This document shows positions 1 to 9,960 of a stretch of 64,000 nucleotides of DNA, piece after piece. The DNA comes from Meghimatium bilineatum (lineage: Eukaryota > Mollusca > Gastropoda > Stylommatophora > Philomycidae). The notes beneath the pieces are model-generated. The model did no database searches. It was not told the DNA's origin and was given only the letters and a program-made list of their open reading frames with translations. Within the stretch, counting starts at the first letter, position 1, and every line of letters starts with the position of its first letter. The DNA lies in contig CM067312.1 of the NCBI GenBank assembly GCA_034231615.1, forward strand, positions 4,257,001-4,321,000. Reading direction: 5' to 3'. A program made the translations under genes and the position numbers.

Positions 1-185
1 CAGCATGACTTCTTGGTCACTTGACTATCTATGGCATGGGACTGCAACCCCATCCCTCTCTCCTAAAAATAACCTTACTAGTCGCTTCTTACGATATGCA
101 TAGCAGATAACAGTGTTACTATCCTTTGTTCCCCATTGGGCTTCAACAACACACGGGTGATGTTCTAGATATACTGGTGAAGATT
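1..185 (+). repeat. Dispersed repeat B, 3' part
   Basis: The segment matches the second half of a short repeat found about a dozen times in this window (for example 36685-36950). Shared landmarks are 'gggacagccaactcca', a 'cttagtcgcctcttacgaca' block and a 'tgctattctttgctcccc' end. The 5' half lies outside the window or is lost. It is non-coding as far as can be seen. Confidence 0.6.
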
Positions 186-1425
186 GTCCCAAGGACAACG
201 TAACAAGTTGGATATGAATGACTAGCATAGATACAAATAGCTTATCGGAAAACGTCCAGTACAGTTGAACTCCCAGTATGTTTGTGTTCACAACCAGCCC
301 TTAACATGACGTCGCAAACCTTATAACATGATTGTCTTCTTTTTCTTCTTCCTTCCTCTCTGATAACCAACGCGAAAGTTCGTGTGATAGGGGCATGAAG
401 TACATTGTTCTGTTGGTTTACAGCAGAATTGCGTTAGTTTGCGCCTTCCGGTCCTGATCATTGGTTTTTGATGTTGTGTTTTTCTATTTACAGATCTCTG
501 CCATGTAGTCAACATTGTTAATAATTCAGGAATGTGTATATACCATCAGCGGGGTGCTTCTGCTTTGTTTTCGTACGCTACCAGGGCTAACAATAACCAA
601 GATCCCAAAAGTACCTTCTCGTGGTGCATTCTGGAAACAGAAATACAGCTGCTCGTGTTGTGTTCCTTGCCAAAATTTTTGGGGATCGTGTCAGTAAATG
701 TGGAGGCAGCAGATGGAATGAGAATTGACTGCGAAAAGACAAACAATATCTCCGACACTTCTGTGCCAACACATACAGGCGGCACAGTCGACACATAGTG
801 ACGCAAGACAGTTCAGCTCGAGCATTAAGGCATGGTCTTTGTAAACGTCACGAAATGAGTATAGAATAGATGTCATGACGAATATGGAGAGTCGTTCGCT
901 AGTATCCATAAGGATAACATATTGAGTACAATGGGATGGTAGCATCCATCAGATGGTAAAGCAACTTGCAAATAGAAGGGAAAATGTTACAAGGAAATCG
1001 GAGCTAAAGTTTTTGTTCAGCTCTAGAATAAACTTCTAGTCCCTGGTGTTCCTAAATATATGTAGAAACTCAGATTTGGACGAAGGGTTCACGATGTCGG
1101 TGAAGAGTGCGAACGAACTTGGGCTCAACTCTCCTGTCGAGTTTCTATACCAAAATCATGCCCGTGGAGAGAAAAAATTCAGTACCCAATGGATGCATGC
1201 ACAACACGTCTAATTGCGCGAGACGAGTTCAATGGCAGTTGAACACTTCGTGCGAGATAGACGTAGTCGACCCAAGTGTAAATTCCTTATTACTTGATTA
1301 CCCCCCTACTCGGATACTGCCACCCATGGATACTTTTGGCTTGAAAATTATAAGGGCACAGACCTTAGGTGACAAACAGTCATGGCGAAAAGTCGATAAA
1401 TATTCGGCTTATGGCGACAGATTGC
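186..1425. other. No supported gene
   Basis: Only short open frames without domain signal are seen on either strand. I recognise no repeat family here. Confidence 0.5.
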
Positions 1426-1429
1426 GTGC

Positions 1430-1560
1430 GTGCGTGGGTGGGTGGTTGGGTTTGGGTTTGGGTGGGTGTTTTGGTGGGTGGTTGGTTATGTGTGTGTGCG
1501 TGCGTGCGCGCGCGCGTATGTGTGTGCGTGTGCGTGTGTATACACACACACGCGCGCGCT
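1430..1560 (+). repeat. G-rich tract followed by alternating purine-pyrimidine microsatellite
   Basis: Positions about 1437-1470 carry five or more runs of three G separated by short T or GT loops, which fits a G-quadruplex motif. Positions 1485-1560 alternate purine and pyrimidine (TG/CG/CA) and form a near-palindrome centred on 'gtgtgtatacacacac' at about 1541, with GCGCGCG-type blocks on both sides. Low-complexity frames across it are not genes. Confidence 0.8.
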
Positions 1561-1664
1561 CGTCCATCAAAAGTGATGATGACCATTATTCCAGGGGGAA
1601 TAATACAATTTTTCTATGTAAAAAGTATGTTTATGTTACAGGGGGGTCATAATTTATTATAGGA

Positions 1665-1860
1665 AGACTGATGGAGCATGGTGACAAAAATGTTGGGAAA
1701 CGCTGGTCTAGCATCATTGATCATGGAGTTTCAGGCAATCGAACAAGAGACAGCCCACGCCTACGATGGACACAGGTATCTAAGACCTTTTGAACAAGAC
1801 ACTAGAATAGGCTGGGCAGCATGCCCGGTTCCGAGAAGCTTACAAAGAGGACAGTGCTGT
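1665..1860 (+). mobile_element. LINE 3' ORF fragment
   Basis: In mixed frames the plus strand gives the basic motif of LINE ORF2 C-termini (an SPRLRW-like version of GRPRxRW) and the spacing after it. It is heavily decayed and short. The assignment rests on resemblance to the better preserved copy at 2196-2480. Confidence 0.45.
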
Positions 1861-1883
1861 GCAAAGGAAATGTCACATTGATA

Positions 1884-2045
1884 TTTCTTCTTCTTCTTCG
1901 GCGTTCATTCTCAAACTCCCGCTGAATCTTTCTTGTAGCAGGACAATGATCCTATTAGATTTCCAGCAGGATTCATGTCAGAGAATGAAAATACGTTGTG
2001 TCGCAGTGTTATTTGTGCCAATGGCCTGACACATACGTCTTCGGT
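1884..2045 (+). repeat. Dispersed repeat A, full-length copy
   Basis: This is a 160-bp element beginning with a CTT-rich stretch and 'gttcattctcaaactccc', then a hairpin region around 'ttgtagcagga', then 'gcaggat' and a 'gccaatggcctgacacat' end. Other copies lie at 5272-5433 (minus), 16198-16350 (minus), 42045-42190 (minus), 48714-48882, 51751-51895 and 59288-59450. Confidence 0.75.
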
Positions 2046-2195
2046 GGAGATATATACAATATATACATATATTGGGGGGGGGAGGTGTGAGTGGAACTAA
2101 GGCCAGATAAATGACATTTAACTTCAAGTAGCCGCATGTCTCGTTGTATAAGCTGCTAGAATGTATATATATCAAGTGACATATTCTTTCTAGAA

Positions 2196-2985
2196 CTTTG
2201 TCTTTGTCGTGGATACTCTGAACGTCTCTCTGTTCCGGGCAAGCAGGCTTGCATTGGCCAGAGACATGTGCATACATTCTTCGATGTCGCTGGTCCATCG
2301 TCTTCGTGGTCTTCCTCTTCTTCTCCTACCTGACACTCTGCCCTCTGGATTCAGCCTTTCGATACCATCATGTCTCTTCAAGTGTCAAATACTGTAGCTT
2401 CCTTCTTATTTAGTATTTAGACGCCGCCCTTCATTTAGTTTCTGTAATTTCAAAACTTCAATGCTCTTCCTTTTATCTGCCCAAGATATTCGTAGCATCT
2501 TTCTGTAGGACACTTCATTTCAAGATATTCGTAGCATCTTTCTGTAGGACACTTCATTTCAAGATATTCGTAGCATCTTTCTGTAGGACACTTCATTTCA
2601 AGATATTCGTAGCATCTTTCTGTAGGCCACTTCATTTCAAGATATTCGTAGCATCTTTCTGTAGGACACTTCATTTCAAGATATTCGTAGCATCTTTCTG
2701 TAGGACACTTCATTTCAAGATATTCGTAGCATCTTTCTGTAGGACACTTCATTTCAAGATATTCGTAGCATCTTTCTGTAGGACACTTCATTTCAAGATA
2801 TTCGTAGCATCTTTCTGTAGGACACTTCATTTCAAGATATTCGTAGCATCTTTCTGTAGGACACTTCATTTCAAGATATTCGTAGCATCTTTCTGTAGGA
2901 CACTTCATTTCAAATGAATTTATTCTTGTTGACATTCTCTTTTAATAAACAACTTTCACCGTTGTTGTTGTTATTTACATCACTG
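2196..2985 (-). mobile_element. LINE ORF2 C-terminal region, expanded internally
   Basis: Read on the minus strand, the segment encodes a LINE ORF2 tail. It starts with RINSFEMKC, continues with YRKMLRISWADKRKS after a small frameshift, and later has GRPRRRWTSDIEE and SLANASLLARNRETFR. This order is usual for the region downstream of the reverse transcriptase in several metazoan LINE clades; the clade is not assigned. The EMKC..YRKMLRI segment is repeated 11 times (2483-2911). The copy is dead: it is frameshifted and 5'-truncated. Confidence 0.75.
2483..2911 (-). repeat. 39-bp tandem array, 11 copies, LINE-derived
   Basis: Eleven nearly identical 39-bp units (landmark 'gatattcgtagcatctttct') have only one visible substitution, in the unit near 2625. 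The minus-strand reading of one unit corresponds to the conserved EMKCYRKMLRI block of LINE ORF2, with a 2-nt frameshift present in every unit. LINE sequence continues on both sides, so the array grew inside a LINE copy. Confidence 0.9.
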
Positions 2986-2989
2986 TTCA

Positions 2990-3480
2990 GTGTATCCATT
3001 CTGAATTTCTAGGCAACTTATTCCCGTAGGTTGCTAATCAACTTACTCCCGTAGGTTGCTATTCAAAGAGTTGGTCTCAATCCATCATTTTTTGTTTTAA
3101 ACTGCCGTGATTTTGTAAATAATACGTTAGTAGGTTGCCATTGCTTTCTGAACACTTCGGGCGTGCTTGTTGTTAAGTGATGGTTTCACTTCATTTGGTC
3201 GAGGCCCCCTCCTTTCAACCTAGGACTAATGCCCATTTTTTGTTATATCAGGGCGTCTGGGGATCTGTGTTAGTTGTGGTTTGTATGCCTGGTTGGTGCT
3301 ATGCTTTGGCTATCCAGTCTGGTTTGCAGCTGTGCCGTACTAACTACGGCTAAACATAACCTGCTACCGTAGCCGTCCTAGAAGTTATCAGTAACTTCTA
3401 ACCACAGATTTATCATGACTTTCGTCAATTTATCTGGCCATTGGTCACAAATCTCTATTAGACGGACCGGTAATGAAGTC
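2990..3480. other. No supported gene; one short direct duplication
   Basis: The only structure seen is a direct duplication of a segment with 'cccgtaggttgct' at about 3016-3064. No coding signal is seen. Confidence 0.5.
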
Positions 3481-3594
3481 CTACTGAATGACGACTAAAA
3501 CACTACACACTATCACTAACGGATGTAAATATGGTACATACAACAAAACAAAACACAGAATATAATCATACAAATGACAATACACAGGACAAAG

Positions 3595-3625
3595 TCGACG
3601 TTTCGACCAATAGGCCTTTTTCAAG
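3595..3625 (-). ncRNA. Hammerhead-ribozyme-like core of a Penelope-like element
   Basis: On the minus strand this reads 'ttgaaaaaggcc', loop TATT, then 'ggtcgaaacgtc'. It resembles the hammerhead core (CUGAUGA, stem II, GAAAC) with stem II GGCC/GGTC. The CUGAUGA part is degenerate here. Penelope-like elements are known to carry minimal hammerhead motifs in their terminal repeats. Activity is doubtful in this copy. Confidence 0.45.
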
Positions 3626-3804
3626 ATACGGACATAACATACAAACATAAAAAAACCACAAGTAGAAATGAATGCGTATCCGAGTGAAATGTGATAGTTG
3701 GATAGATACCGGAAGCATACGAACAGGAAGTACACAATGACGATAATACAGGTGGAACGAGAGGAACAAAACGATGACGTAACAAAGACTAATACGACCG
3801 GGAA

Positions 3805-4299
3805 CTAAGCGAAAGAGTGGTCGGAATTGAGTCCAAATGGCTTGATGGTACCCAACTCGAAAATGAGACGATTTTCTAGGGCGTACCTAGATCTATCAAA
3901 TGTGGTGCAGGATCTGATGGCAGTGACCTGAATGTCAAGGACACCACGGTGGCCATCGCCGTTGAAGTGATTAGCCACAGGAGTGAGTGTTCTGTGTTTG
4001 ATAGCATGCAGGTGGTTACAGAAGCGGTCGCTCAGTCTAAGGCCAGTCTCACCGATATATTGCTTACCACAGCGTTTACATATGATCACGTAAATAACAT
4101 TACGGGATTCACATGTAAAGGCCTCATCGATGGAGAAACTAGCCTTAGGGAATGAGATGGAGCGCAACTGAATCACATAAGGACATGTGTAACAACGACC
4201 GCGTGAACAACTAACGGTACCAAAATGGTCAGGTGCAGAGGACCTGAGGTGGCTGTGGACCAAGATGTCCTTCAGATTTTTGTCGCGCCTATAGGCCAC
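3805..4299 (-). pseudogene. Penelope-like element ORF, GIY-YIG endonuclease domain
   Basis: The open frame of about 164 residues has no credible start of its own: it is the C-terminal part of a longer ORF cut off at the 5' side. A cysteine linker (CSRGRCYTC, residues 31-39) is followed by the GIY-YIG nuclease: VIYVI at about 68-72, QYIGETG at 80-86, Arg88 and a candidate catalytic Glu near 142 (YALENR). In this family the nuclease cuts target DNA for retrotransposition. The domain itself looks intact, but without the reverse transcriptase the copy cannot act alone. The RT-side continuation is degenerate upstream of 4299. Confidence 0.8.
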
Positions 4300-4385
4300 C
4301 AGAGGTAATTTGTAGAAAGCGTCACGGGTGTCAGAATCAGACTGGAGAAGGGAATAATGTTTGAGCAGAATACGACGGACAGTCG

Positions 4386-5270
4386 CTATTATTTTCTATT
4401 ATGTTCTACTAGTAGTACCACCTTTCTATTGATTAGACGGACCATAGACTCCAAGATCACCTATCAAGGCTGCCCACACTAAATGTACTATTTGTGTTAG
4501 ATTTGTTACACAATTAAGATCATTGAATTTAGTACTCTATTTTTAAAAAAATGTCAGGAGAAAAAGAAATCGATTTAATAATTTAGATATTTCTACAAAT
4601 AAAAGGAAGATGGAATGACCTAAATAAAAAATAAGCACCGCGACGGCAGTGGGCGCCGTAACAAATGGGAGTGCTTTCAGGAGGAAAAATAAGTTGTTAT
4701 TAATAAAATACGAAAACATAAGATTATGATATATGCTTAGTAAACACTGATGTTAGGGGTGTGTGTATGTGTGCGTGCGTGTAGGAGGGGCACCAACTCT
4801 GCCTGATTGCTTAGTGTATCTACACATCATAATCCGAACATGATGATAGTGTAATGATATTGGGCATGGTATGATGATGATAAAACTCCGGGATATACAC
4901 ATTTGTCTGTTCTTGTTCCCTATGCCAGGTGGAGTTTTAGTTTCAGCTCGAGCGTGCTATTTCTTTGACATTATTTTTGAGGGAAAATTTGATCAGAGCT
5001 TTTATACGTTTTAAATGTCCTGAATGACTGTGTTAGTAGAATGCAGTGCCAATAGTTCAACAGTGTTGTATTCTATAGCAAGGTGGAGAGGTGTCATTGT
5101 CACCATGTTTTCACAGTCTCGAGACACTGCCGGGTTGTCCGTCGCAGGTAATTGTGCATCCGTACCGTTCATAAAGCAATGGCAAACTACTGAACGCATT
5201 TTAATATAGTCTAGAAAATTACTAGTCACAAAATACGTGGATGATGGTTACATCCTGTATAGGATATCCG
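4386..5270. other. No supported gene
   Basis: AT-rich sequence with a short GT/GC microsatellite near 4760-4785. The 60- to 70-residue open frames around 5010-5230 overlap each other on both strands and show no domain. Confidence 0.45.
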
Positions 5271-5271
5271 C

Positions 5272-5433
5272 GAAGACGGATGTGCTGGGCGATTGGCGCA
5301 AATTAAACGGCATAACAACGCATTTCCATTCTCTGGACTACATACTGCTGGAAATCTAGTAGGATCATACTCCTGCTACAAGGGAGATCCAGCAGGAGTT
5401 TGAGAATGAACACTGAAGAAGAGGAAGAATAGG
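5272..5433 (-). repeat. Dispersed repeat A, reverse orientation
   Basis: Reverse-complement copy of repeat A with the complete hairpin: 'ctgctggaaatctagtagga' on one arm and 'cctgctacaagggagatcca' on the other. It ends in a GAAGAA-rich tail. Confidence 0.75.
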
Positions 5434-6160
5434 ATATGTCCTGAATAGGAGACGGATGACACGTCAAAGTAGGCTATTCCGTGCTCCCCCTTTCGGGTCC
5501 CGGTGACACAAGGGCGTTGGTCGTGTATAAAAAGATAACATGTTAACAGAGGATAAGTGTATAGAAAATGTGTATTGATCCGTGACTTGATGTTAGTAAA
5601 AGATGCATGTCGTTATCTCACCAGGTCATATTTATAGAAGTATCATACTATGTTTAGTGTTGAATACTTGTATCAAGTTACATGTTTTCATTTTGCTAAA
5701 TCATTGCGTTATCACATTCTACATGGGGCACTTTTTGTACATCTACGCCTCACTTGCCGGTGACAAGATACTAGGATTATTTGAACACCCAAGGTTTTCG
5801 ACATGACGTTATGTCAAAGCCATACTTGAACTTTTCCTATAAGTATCGTCTTGTGTATATTTTTAGATAGGACAAATTGATTTGTTGGTATTTTGTAACC
5901 CCGAGAGAGTACGAGTTTGTCACTCTTGTTTCTTGTACCATGCTGTGAAGTTTCATTTTCAACTCCCAGCTAGTTTACCCATATTGGGGAGGATCTTCAT
6001 AATTATTTTCAAATTATTAGAATACCTTGGAGGCCTAAGGTGTGATTTTACAGAATAATGTTGCATGCCCCATGGACAACTAACAACCGCTGTAAGTTGG
6101 GGACGGCCCCTCGCCTCTACACGAGAACAGTGCACATGGAAAACTTCACAAATATCAAGA
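5434..6160. other. No supported gene
   Basis: AT-rich sequence. No domain-bearing frame or known repeat is recognised. Confidence 0.45.
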
Positions 6161-6425
6161 ATTTATCGTCCTATTCTGCGTTCGTTCTCAAACTTCTACT
6201 GATTAGCAGTCCAGAGAACGAAATGCGTTATGTCCTAGTTTAAAGCTTGTCTGCGATATTTGCGGCTTCGACCAGACACATCCGACTTCAGTATGGTTTC
6301 TGTGTCACTTTGTTCTTATATGAGATGGGACAGCCAACCACATCTCCAAAACTCTCTTACTACATGCATGGAAAGTAAATTAGGTCCCATGGCCGCAACC
6401 TGCTGTCGGAGAGGAAGATAACTCT
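6160..6425 (+). repeat. Dispersed repeat B
   Basis: The order of blocks matches other B copies: 'gttctcaaacttctactgat', 'agcagtccagagaacg', 'gacacatccgacttcagtat', then 'gatgggacagccaacc' and a Lys/Arg-poor non-coding tail. The end is diverged. Confidence 0.65.
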
Positions 6426-6543
6426 TTATGTACTATGCAGCAGAAACTACTATACTATTGTATAGTCTCGGCAGTGCACTACCTGTGCACACAATCACCC
6501 ATGCCTACTGGGATACCTCCTTCTAATGATTTTCAAGTTCGAA

Positions 6544-6632
6544 AGGTCTGCTTCATTCCACAGGTATGTTTCATTCCAAAGGTGTGCATCATTCCAAAGG
6601 TTTGCTTCATTTCAAAGGTCTATTTCACTCAC
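6544..6632 (+). repeat. 18-bp tandem repeat, about 5 copies
   Basis: Five imperfect units of the type 'aaggtntgcttcattcc' in tandem. They lie directly upstream of a LINE fragment. Confidence 0.75.
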
Positions 6633-6639
6633 GGTTTTT

Positions 6640-6990
6640 ATATAATTCTGAAGGTGGAACAACTGACATGGGCTGGACATATTCTGTGTATGTCTGTGAA
6701 AAGCATCCCAAAATCGTTGATGCATGGTGAGCTCCTAAAGGGAACACGGCATGTCGGTAGACAGAAGAGACTTGACAATGACCCTCTCTCTGTGTCGAAA
6801 CAACTTAAACATCGAAGTCATCTCCTGGAAATCCGTAGTTTAGAATCGTTTAATTTGGCGCAAAAAACTCCAATAAAAGTGATAGAATTACTGAGAAGCA
6901 TTACATCTCAGAAGCACCGAGAAATCGTGCCAGTAGAAAGAACAGAAAAACATAAATTTGACGGGATATTATATGCCAGATTGGCTTTTT
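6640..6990 (+). mobile_element. LINE ORF2 C-terminal fragment
   Basis: The plus strand encodes a stretch like LWAGHI.RM....PK.L..GEL..G.R..G.QK.R..D.L..S, the usual C-terminal block of some LINE ORF2 proteins. Visible residues are LTWAGHILCM, then IPKSLMHGELLKGTRHVGRQ. It is 5'-truncated. The downstream part of the open frame (to 6992) is diverged. Confidence 0.6.
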
Positions 6991-7820
6991 AGTTATCTAT
7001 TCAAAGGCCAGAGAAATGCAGCAACACAAGTCTGAGACTGCCATCGTCTGTAATGATGCTGATATTGTTAGCCATCAGTACTTCAGACACAAGTCTCCAG
7101 CAGCTCCGCCGCAGTCAATATTGTGTCAATTCTCGCTTCTTTAGTCAGGGAGTTTCTTTACAGTAGACGCCATGGGTATGTGCGGCAATAGTTCGTTTCA
7201 TGGCTTTGTATCACTCACTAAATTGTTACTGTTGTTTCGTTACCCAGGAATTGCGAGCAATTAACTCTTACTTCCTACGTGCAATGAGGTGGTTTCGTCG
7301 AAACATTATTTCATATTCATAATAGTGCAACTCCCAGCAATGCAACTCTCAGCAATGCAACTCTCAGCAATGCAACTCTCGGCCGTGTACCTTGCTTTAA
7401 AAATCGATTATACCTGAGACTTGTAAAACTAATGTAACTATCACAAAAGTATTAGGCAGTAGACATTTAACAGCAAAGACAGCCAATGTAACGTTGTTGA
7501 CATTATGCCTTACTTATGTTCTGATGCTTTGAGAAGAATTCTTCTACTCCGAGGGGGTAAATTCTAGGGGGTTTTGTAGAATTTCTATCTTTCAGCGACA
7601 TGCATAGTTGGAGTCATGAAATTCGGCTCCAATGCCAAGCAAATTTACCTGTCAGAATGTCCAGTGAAACTCAATCCTGGACTATGACCACTGGGATGGG
7701 TGTGGCAATAGGTTATACATTGCTCGCTATCCAATGGGAATCTACAATTATTCATGGCTAACATCTTTACTGAATTCTGGACTCTCCCGTGGAATTATCA
7801 CGTTCTGTACAGAGTTGTTT
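6991..7820. other. No gene; short 15-bp array
   Basis: Positions 7326-7384 hold four copies of a 15-bp unit, 'gcaactctcagcaat'. Nothing else is recognised in this stretch. Confidence 0.6.
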
Positions 7821-7821
7821 T

Positions 7822-8070
7822 TCACCACATCCCATGTGTCACCTGCTCTTAGTCTGTACACAACATCCCATGTACCACCTGCTCTTAGTCTGTACACAAT
7901 ATCCCATGTGCCATCTTCTCATAGTCTTGCACAACATCCCATGTGCCATCTTCTCATAGTCTGTGCACAACATTCCATGTGCGATCTGAGCATAGTCTGT
8001 GTATAACATCCTATGTGCCACCTGCGCATAGTCTGTACATAACATCCCTTGTCACTTGCGCATAGTCTGG
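7822..8070 (+). repeat. 36-bp minisatellite, 7 copies
   Basis: Seven imperfect units share 'acaacatcccatgtgcca' and 'tagtctgtac'. The spacing of the 'catccca' block is a constant 36 bp. Open frames across it are by-products of the unit being a multiple of three. Confidence 0.85.
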
Positions 8071-8235
8071 TCACCAAATACACATTCGAAACGCAAGGAC
8101 CATGGCCATGGCTGGAAACCATATGGTTCCCCCCCCCCCACCTTTCCGAGTTTAAGGTGTAATGCTAAGTTCTCTAAATGTTGCATCACGAGGGAAACGT
8201 AATTGTACAGATAAGATGATGTGCTGCTTCCATGA

Positions 8236-8436
8236 AATGAAAACCTCGCCATATTGGCAATTCATCCGTTGAGAAAGGAGAACCTCGCCATATTGGCATC
8301 TCATCCGTTGAGAAACGAGAACCTCGCCATATTGGCAGCTCATCCACTGAGAAAGGAGAACCTCGCCATATTGGCAGCTCGTCCACAGAGAAATGAAAAC
8401 CTCACCATATTGGCAGCGTATCTACTGTGAATTTAC
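8236..8436 (+). repeat. 39-bp minisatellite, 5 copies
   Basis: Five units share 'aacctcgccatattggca' at a constant 39-bp spacing (8242, 8281, 8320, 8359, 8398). The unit is not related to the 39-bp LINE array at 2483. Confidence 0.85.
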
Positions 8437-8634
8437 TGTTGCATAAATGGTTGGTCTGATAGACCATAAGTAAGACCTTCAGACATTCCGCAAGCTGTGT
8501 CCACTCTATCAAATACTATTAAATGTCTCCATTATTCATAATATCAAATCAGTCTTTGCGATTCATCCACTCGGCATATCAGGCAATGTTTTATTTTGTG
8601 TCGTGAAGATGTTATCTGGTCATGTTGCGTGATA

Positions 8635-8800
8635 CCAAGATTCCTGGTGCGCCTCTTGGCCTAGTATCTCTGACTTCAGCACCTTTGCTTTGCTTCCTTT
8701 TTTCGATGTAGGCGATGGCCCGACCAATCTTAGTTTCCAGCCTTTGCTGGCTGAACTACGACCAATCTCCAATTCAAGACGTTGGCCTCGATGGGGATGT
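8635..8800 (+). repeat. Dispersed repeat D, fragment
   Basis: It contains 'cttggcctagtatctctgac' and 'gatggcccgaccaatcttag', also found at 33895-34318 (plus) and 54593-54805 (minus). Confidence 0.65.
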
Positions 8801-8869
8801 CAGGTAATAAATCAACCTCCTAAGTCACATAACAGTAGTACTTACTTTGAACGCAGGTTTTGTAGTTTT

Positions 8870-9060
8870 ACGTAACGACTAACAGACTATCACTACTGAG
8901 CAATGGGATGTTAACACGAAAATATACCAATAACAGCATACAAGACAATTTCAATCTTTCAACCGTTAGGTCTTTATCAAGAAAATACAAAACAGACAAT
9001 GAATAAACAATAAAAACAATACCAATAATGGTACTATCACAGAGACATTTAAACAGTACG
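8870..9060 (-). mobile_element. Penelope-like element 3' flank
   Basis: It matches the 3' flank of the element at 3480-3805 in the same orientation, including the terminal 'agtgatagtctgttagtcg' block and a degenerate hammerhead-like motif (8951-8981, stem II GACC/GGTT). It joins head-on to a plus-strand nuclease fragment at about 9060. Confidence 0.6.
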
Positions 9061-9300
9061 ACATCCAAGGTTACAATAACATATGTGTACACACGTGTAG
9101 TCATATCGTATACAAACGCTGTGACAAGAAGTGTTTAGGTGAAACTGGCTTAAAGTTGAGTAACCGCTTCTGTAGGCATCTTCATGCCATAAAACCTACT
9201 CCTGTCGCCATACATTTCAATGCTGATGATATTAGGTCACTGCCCTCAAATCCTGCCCCACTTATAATAGATCTAGGTACGCCCTTTAAATCAATGTATT
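9060..9300 (+). pseudogene. Penelope-like GIY-YIG nuclease fragment
   Basis: The plus strand reads IVYKRCDKKCLGETGLKLSN and then RFCRHLHAIK, aligning with the nuclease at 3805-4299 (ICKRCGKQYIGETG, RFCNHLHAIK). The YIG motif is changed to CLG. The fragment is short, frameshifted after the HAIK block, and dead. Confidence 0.65.
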
Positions 9301-9394
9301 TTTGGCTACCTCAAGCCAAACCCTCTTAGAGGTGTTAAGATCAATAAACGTCTAAGAGGACTGGCTTCTTAACAACATCCTAACAAGAAAGCTT

Positions 9395-9490
9395 TTTTTT
9401 GGTCATATAAAGAGACATAACAGCATGGAAAGATTAAGAGCTGAAAGCAGAGTTAGCGGCAACAAGGGAAGAGGGAGCCCAAGACGACTC
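9395..9490 (+). mobile_element. LINE ORF2 C-terminal fragment
   Basis: It encodes GHIKRHNSMERLRAESRVSG, NKGRG and SPRR in two frames, matching the block KRH..IERL...GRVSG..RRGRPRR of the LINE at 2196-2480. It runs directly into the 51-bp array. Confidence 0.6.
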
Positions 9491-9960
9491 TGAGACCAAA
9501 ATTAAACCCACAACTCCCTCAAAGTTGTAATGTTGCCATTCTGAGAACAACATTAAACCCACAACTCTCTCAAAGTTGTAGTGTTGCCACATTGAGAACA
9601 AGATTAAACCCACAACTCCCTGACAGTTGTAGTGTTGTCACTTTGAGAACAAGATTAAACCCACAATTCCCTGAAAGTTGTAGTGGTGCTACTCTGAGAA
9701 CAACATTAAACCCACAACTCTCTCAAAGTTGTAGTGTTGCTACTCTGAGAACAAGATTAAACCCACAACTCCCTCAAATTTGTAGTGTTGCTACTCTGAG
9801 AACAAGATTAAACCCACAACTCTCTCAAAGTTGTAGTGTTGCCAATTTGAGAACAAGATTAAACCCACAACTTTCTCAAAGTTGTAGTGTTGCTACTCTG
9901 AGAACAAGATTAAACCCACAACTCCCTCAAATTTGTAGTGTTGCTACTCTGAGAACAACA
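9489..9960 (+). repeat. 51-bp minisatellite, about 9 copies
   Basis: Units share 'gattaaacccacaactc' and 'caaagttgtagtgttgc', with a small inverted repeat ACAACT...AGTTGT in each unit. The array begins exactly where the LINE reading frame at 9395-9490 would continue, so it may be LINE-derived. The long open frame (9592-10089) is a by-product of the unit length. Confidence 0.85.

Larger units (their letters stand above)
3480..4385 (-). mobile_element. Penelope-like element, 3' part
   Basis: Minus-strand remnant of a Penelope-like retroelement. It includes the end of the reverse transcriptase reading frame (upstream of 4299), the linker and GIY-YIG endonuclease (3805-4299) and about 320 bp of 3' flank with a hammerhead-like motif (3595-3625). 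Fragments of similar layout occur at 37610-38330 and, as 3' flank only, at 8870-9060 and 40440-40640. The 5' part of the element is missing. Confidence 0.8.

Noticed and set aside
1440..1475. Telomere-like GGGTTT repeats
   Set aside because: Only two or three units inside a mixed G/T microsatellite, not a telomeric array.
2450..2935. 161-residue Cys-rich repeat protein (EMKCPTERCYEYL)
   Set aside because: It is the frameshifted reading of a LINE block amplified 11 times; flanks are LINE on both sides.
3566..3769. Overlapping 67- to 84-residue hydrophobic frames
   Set aside because: They fall in the 3' flank of the Penelope-like element and have no independent support.
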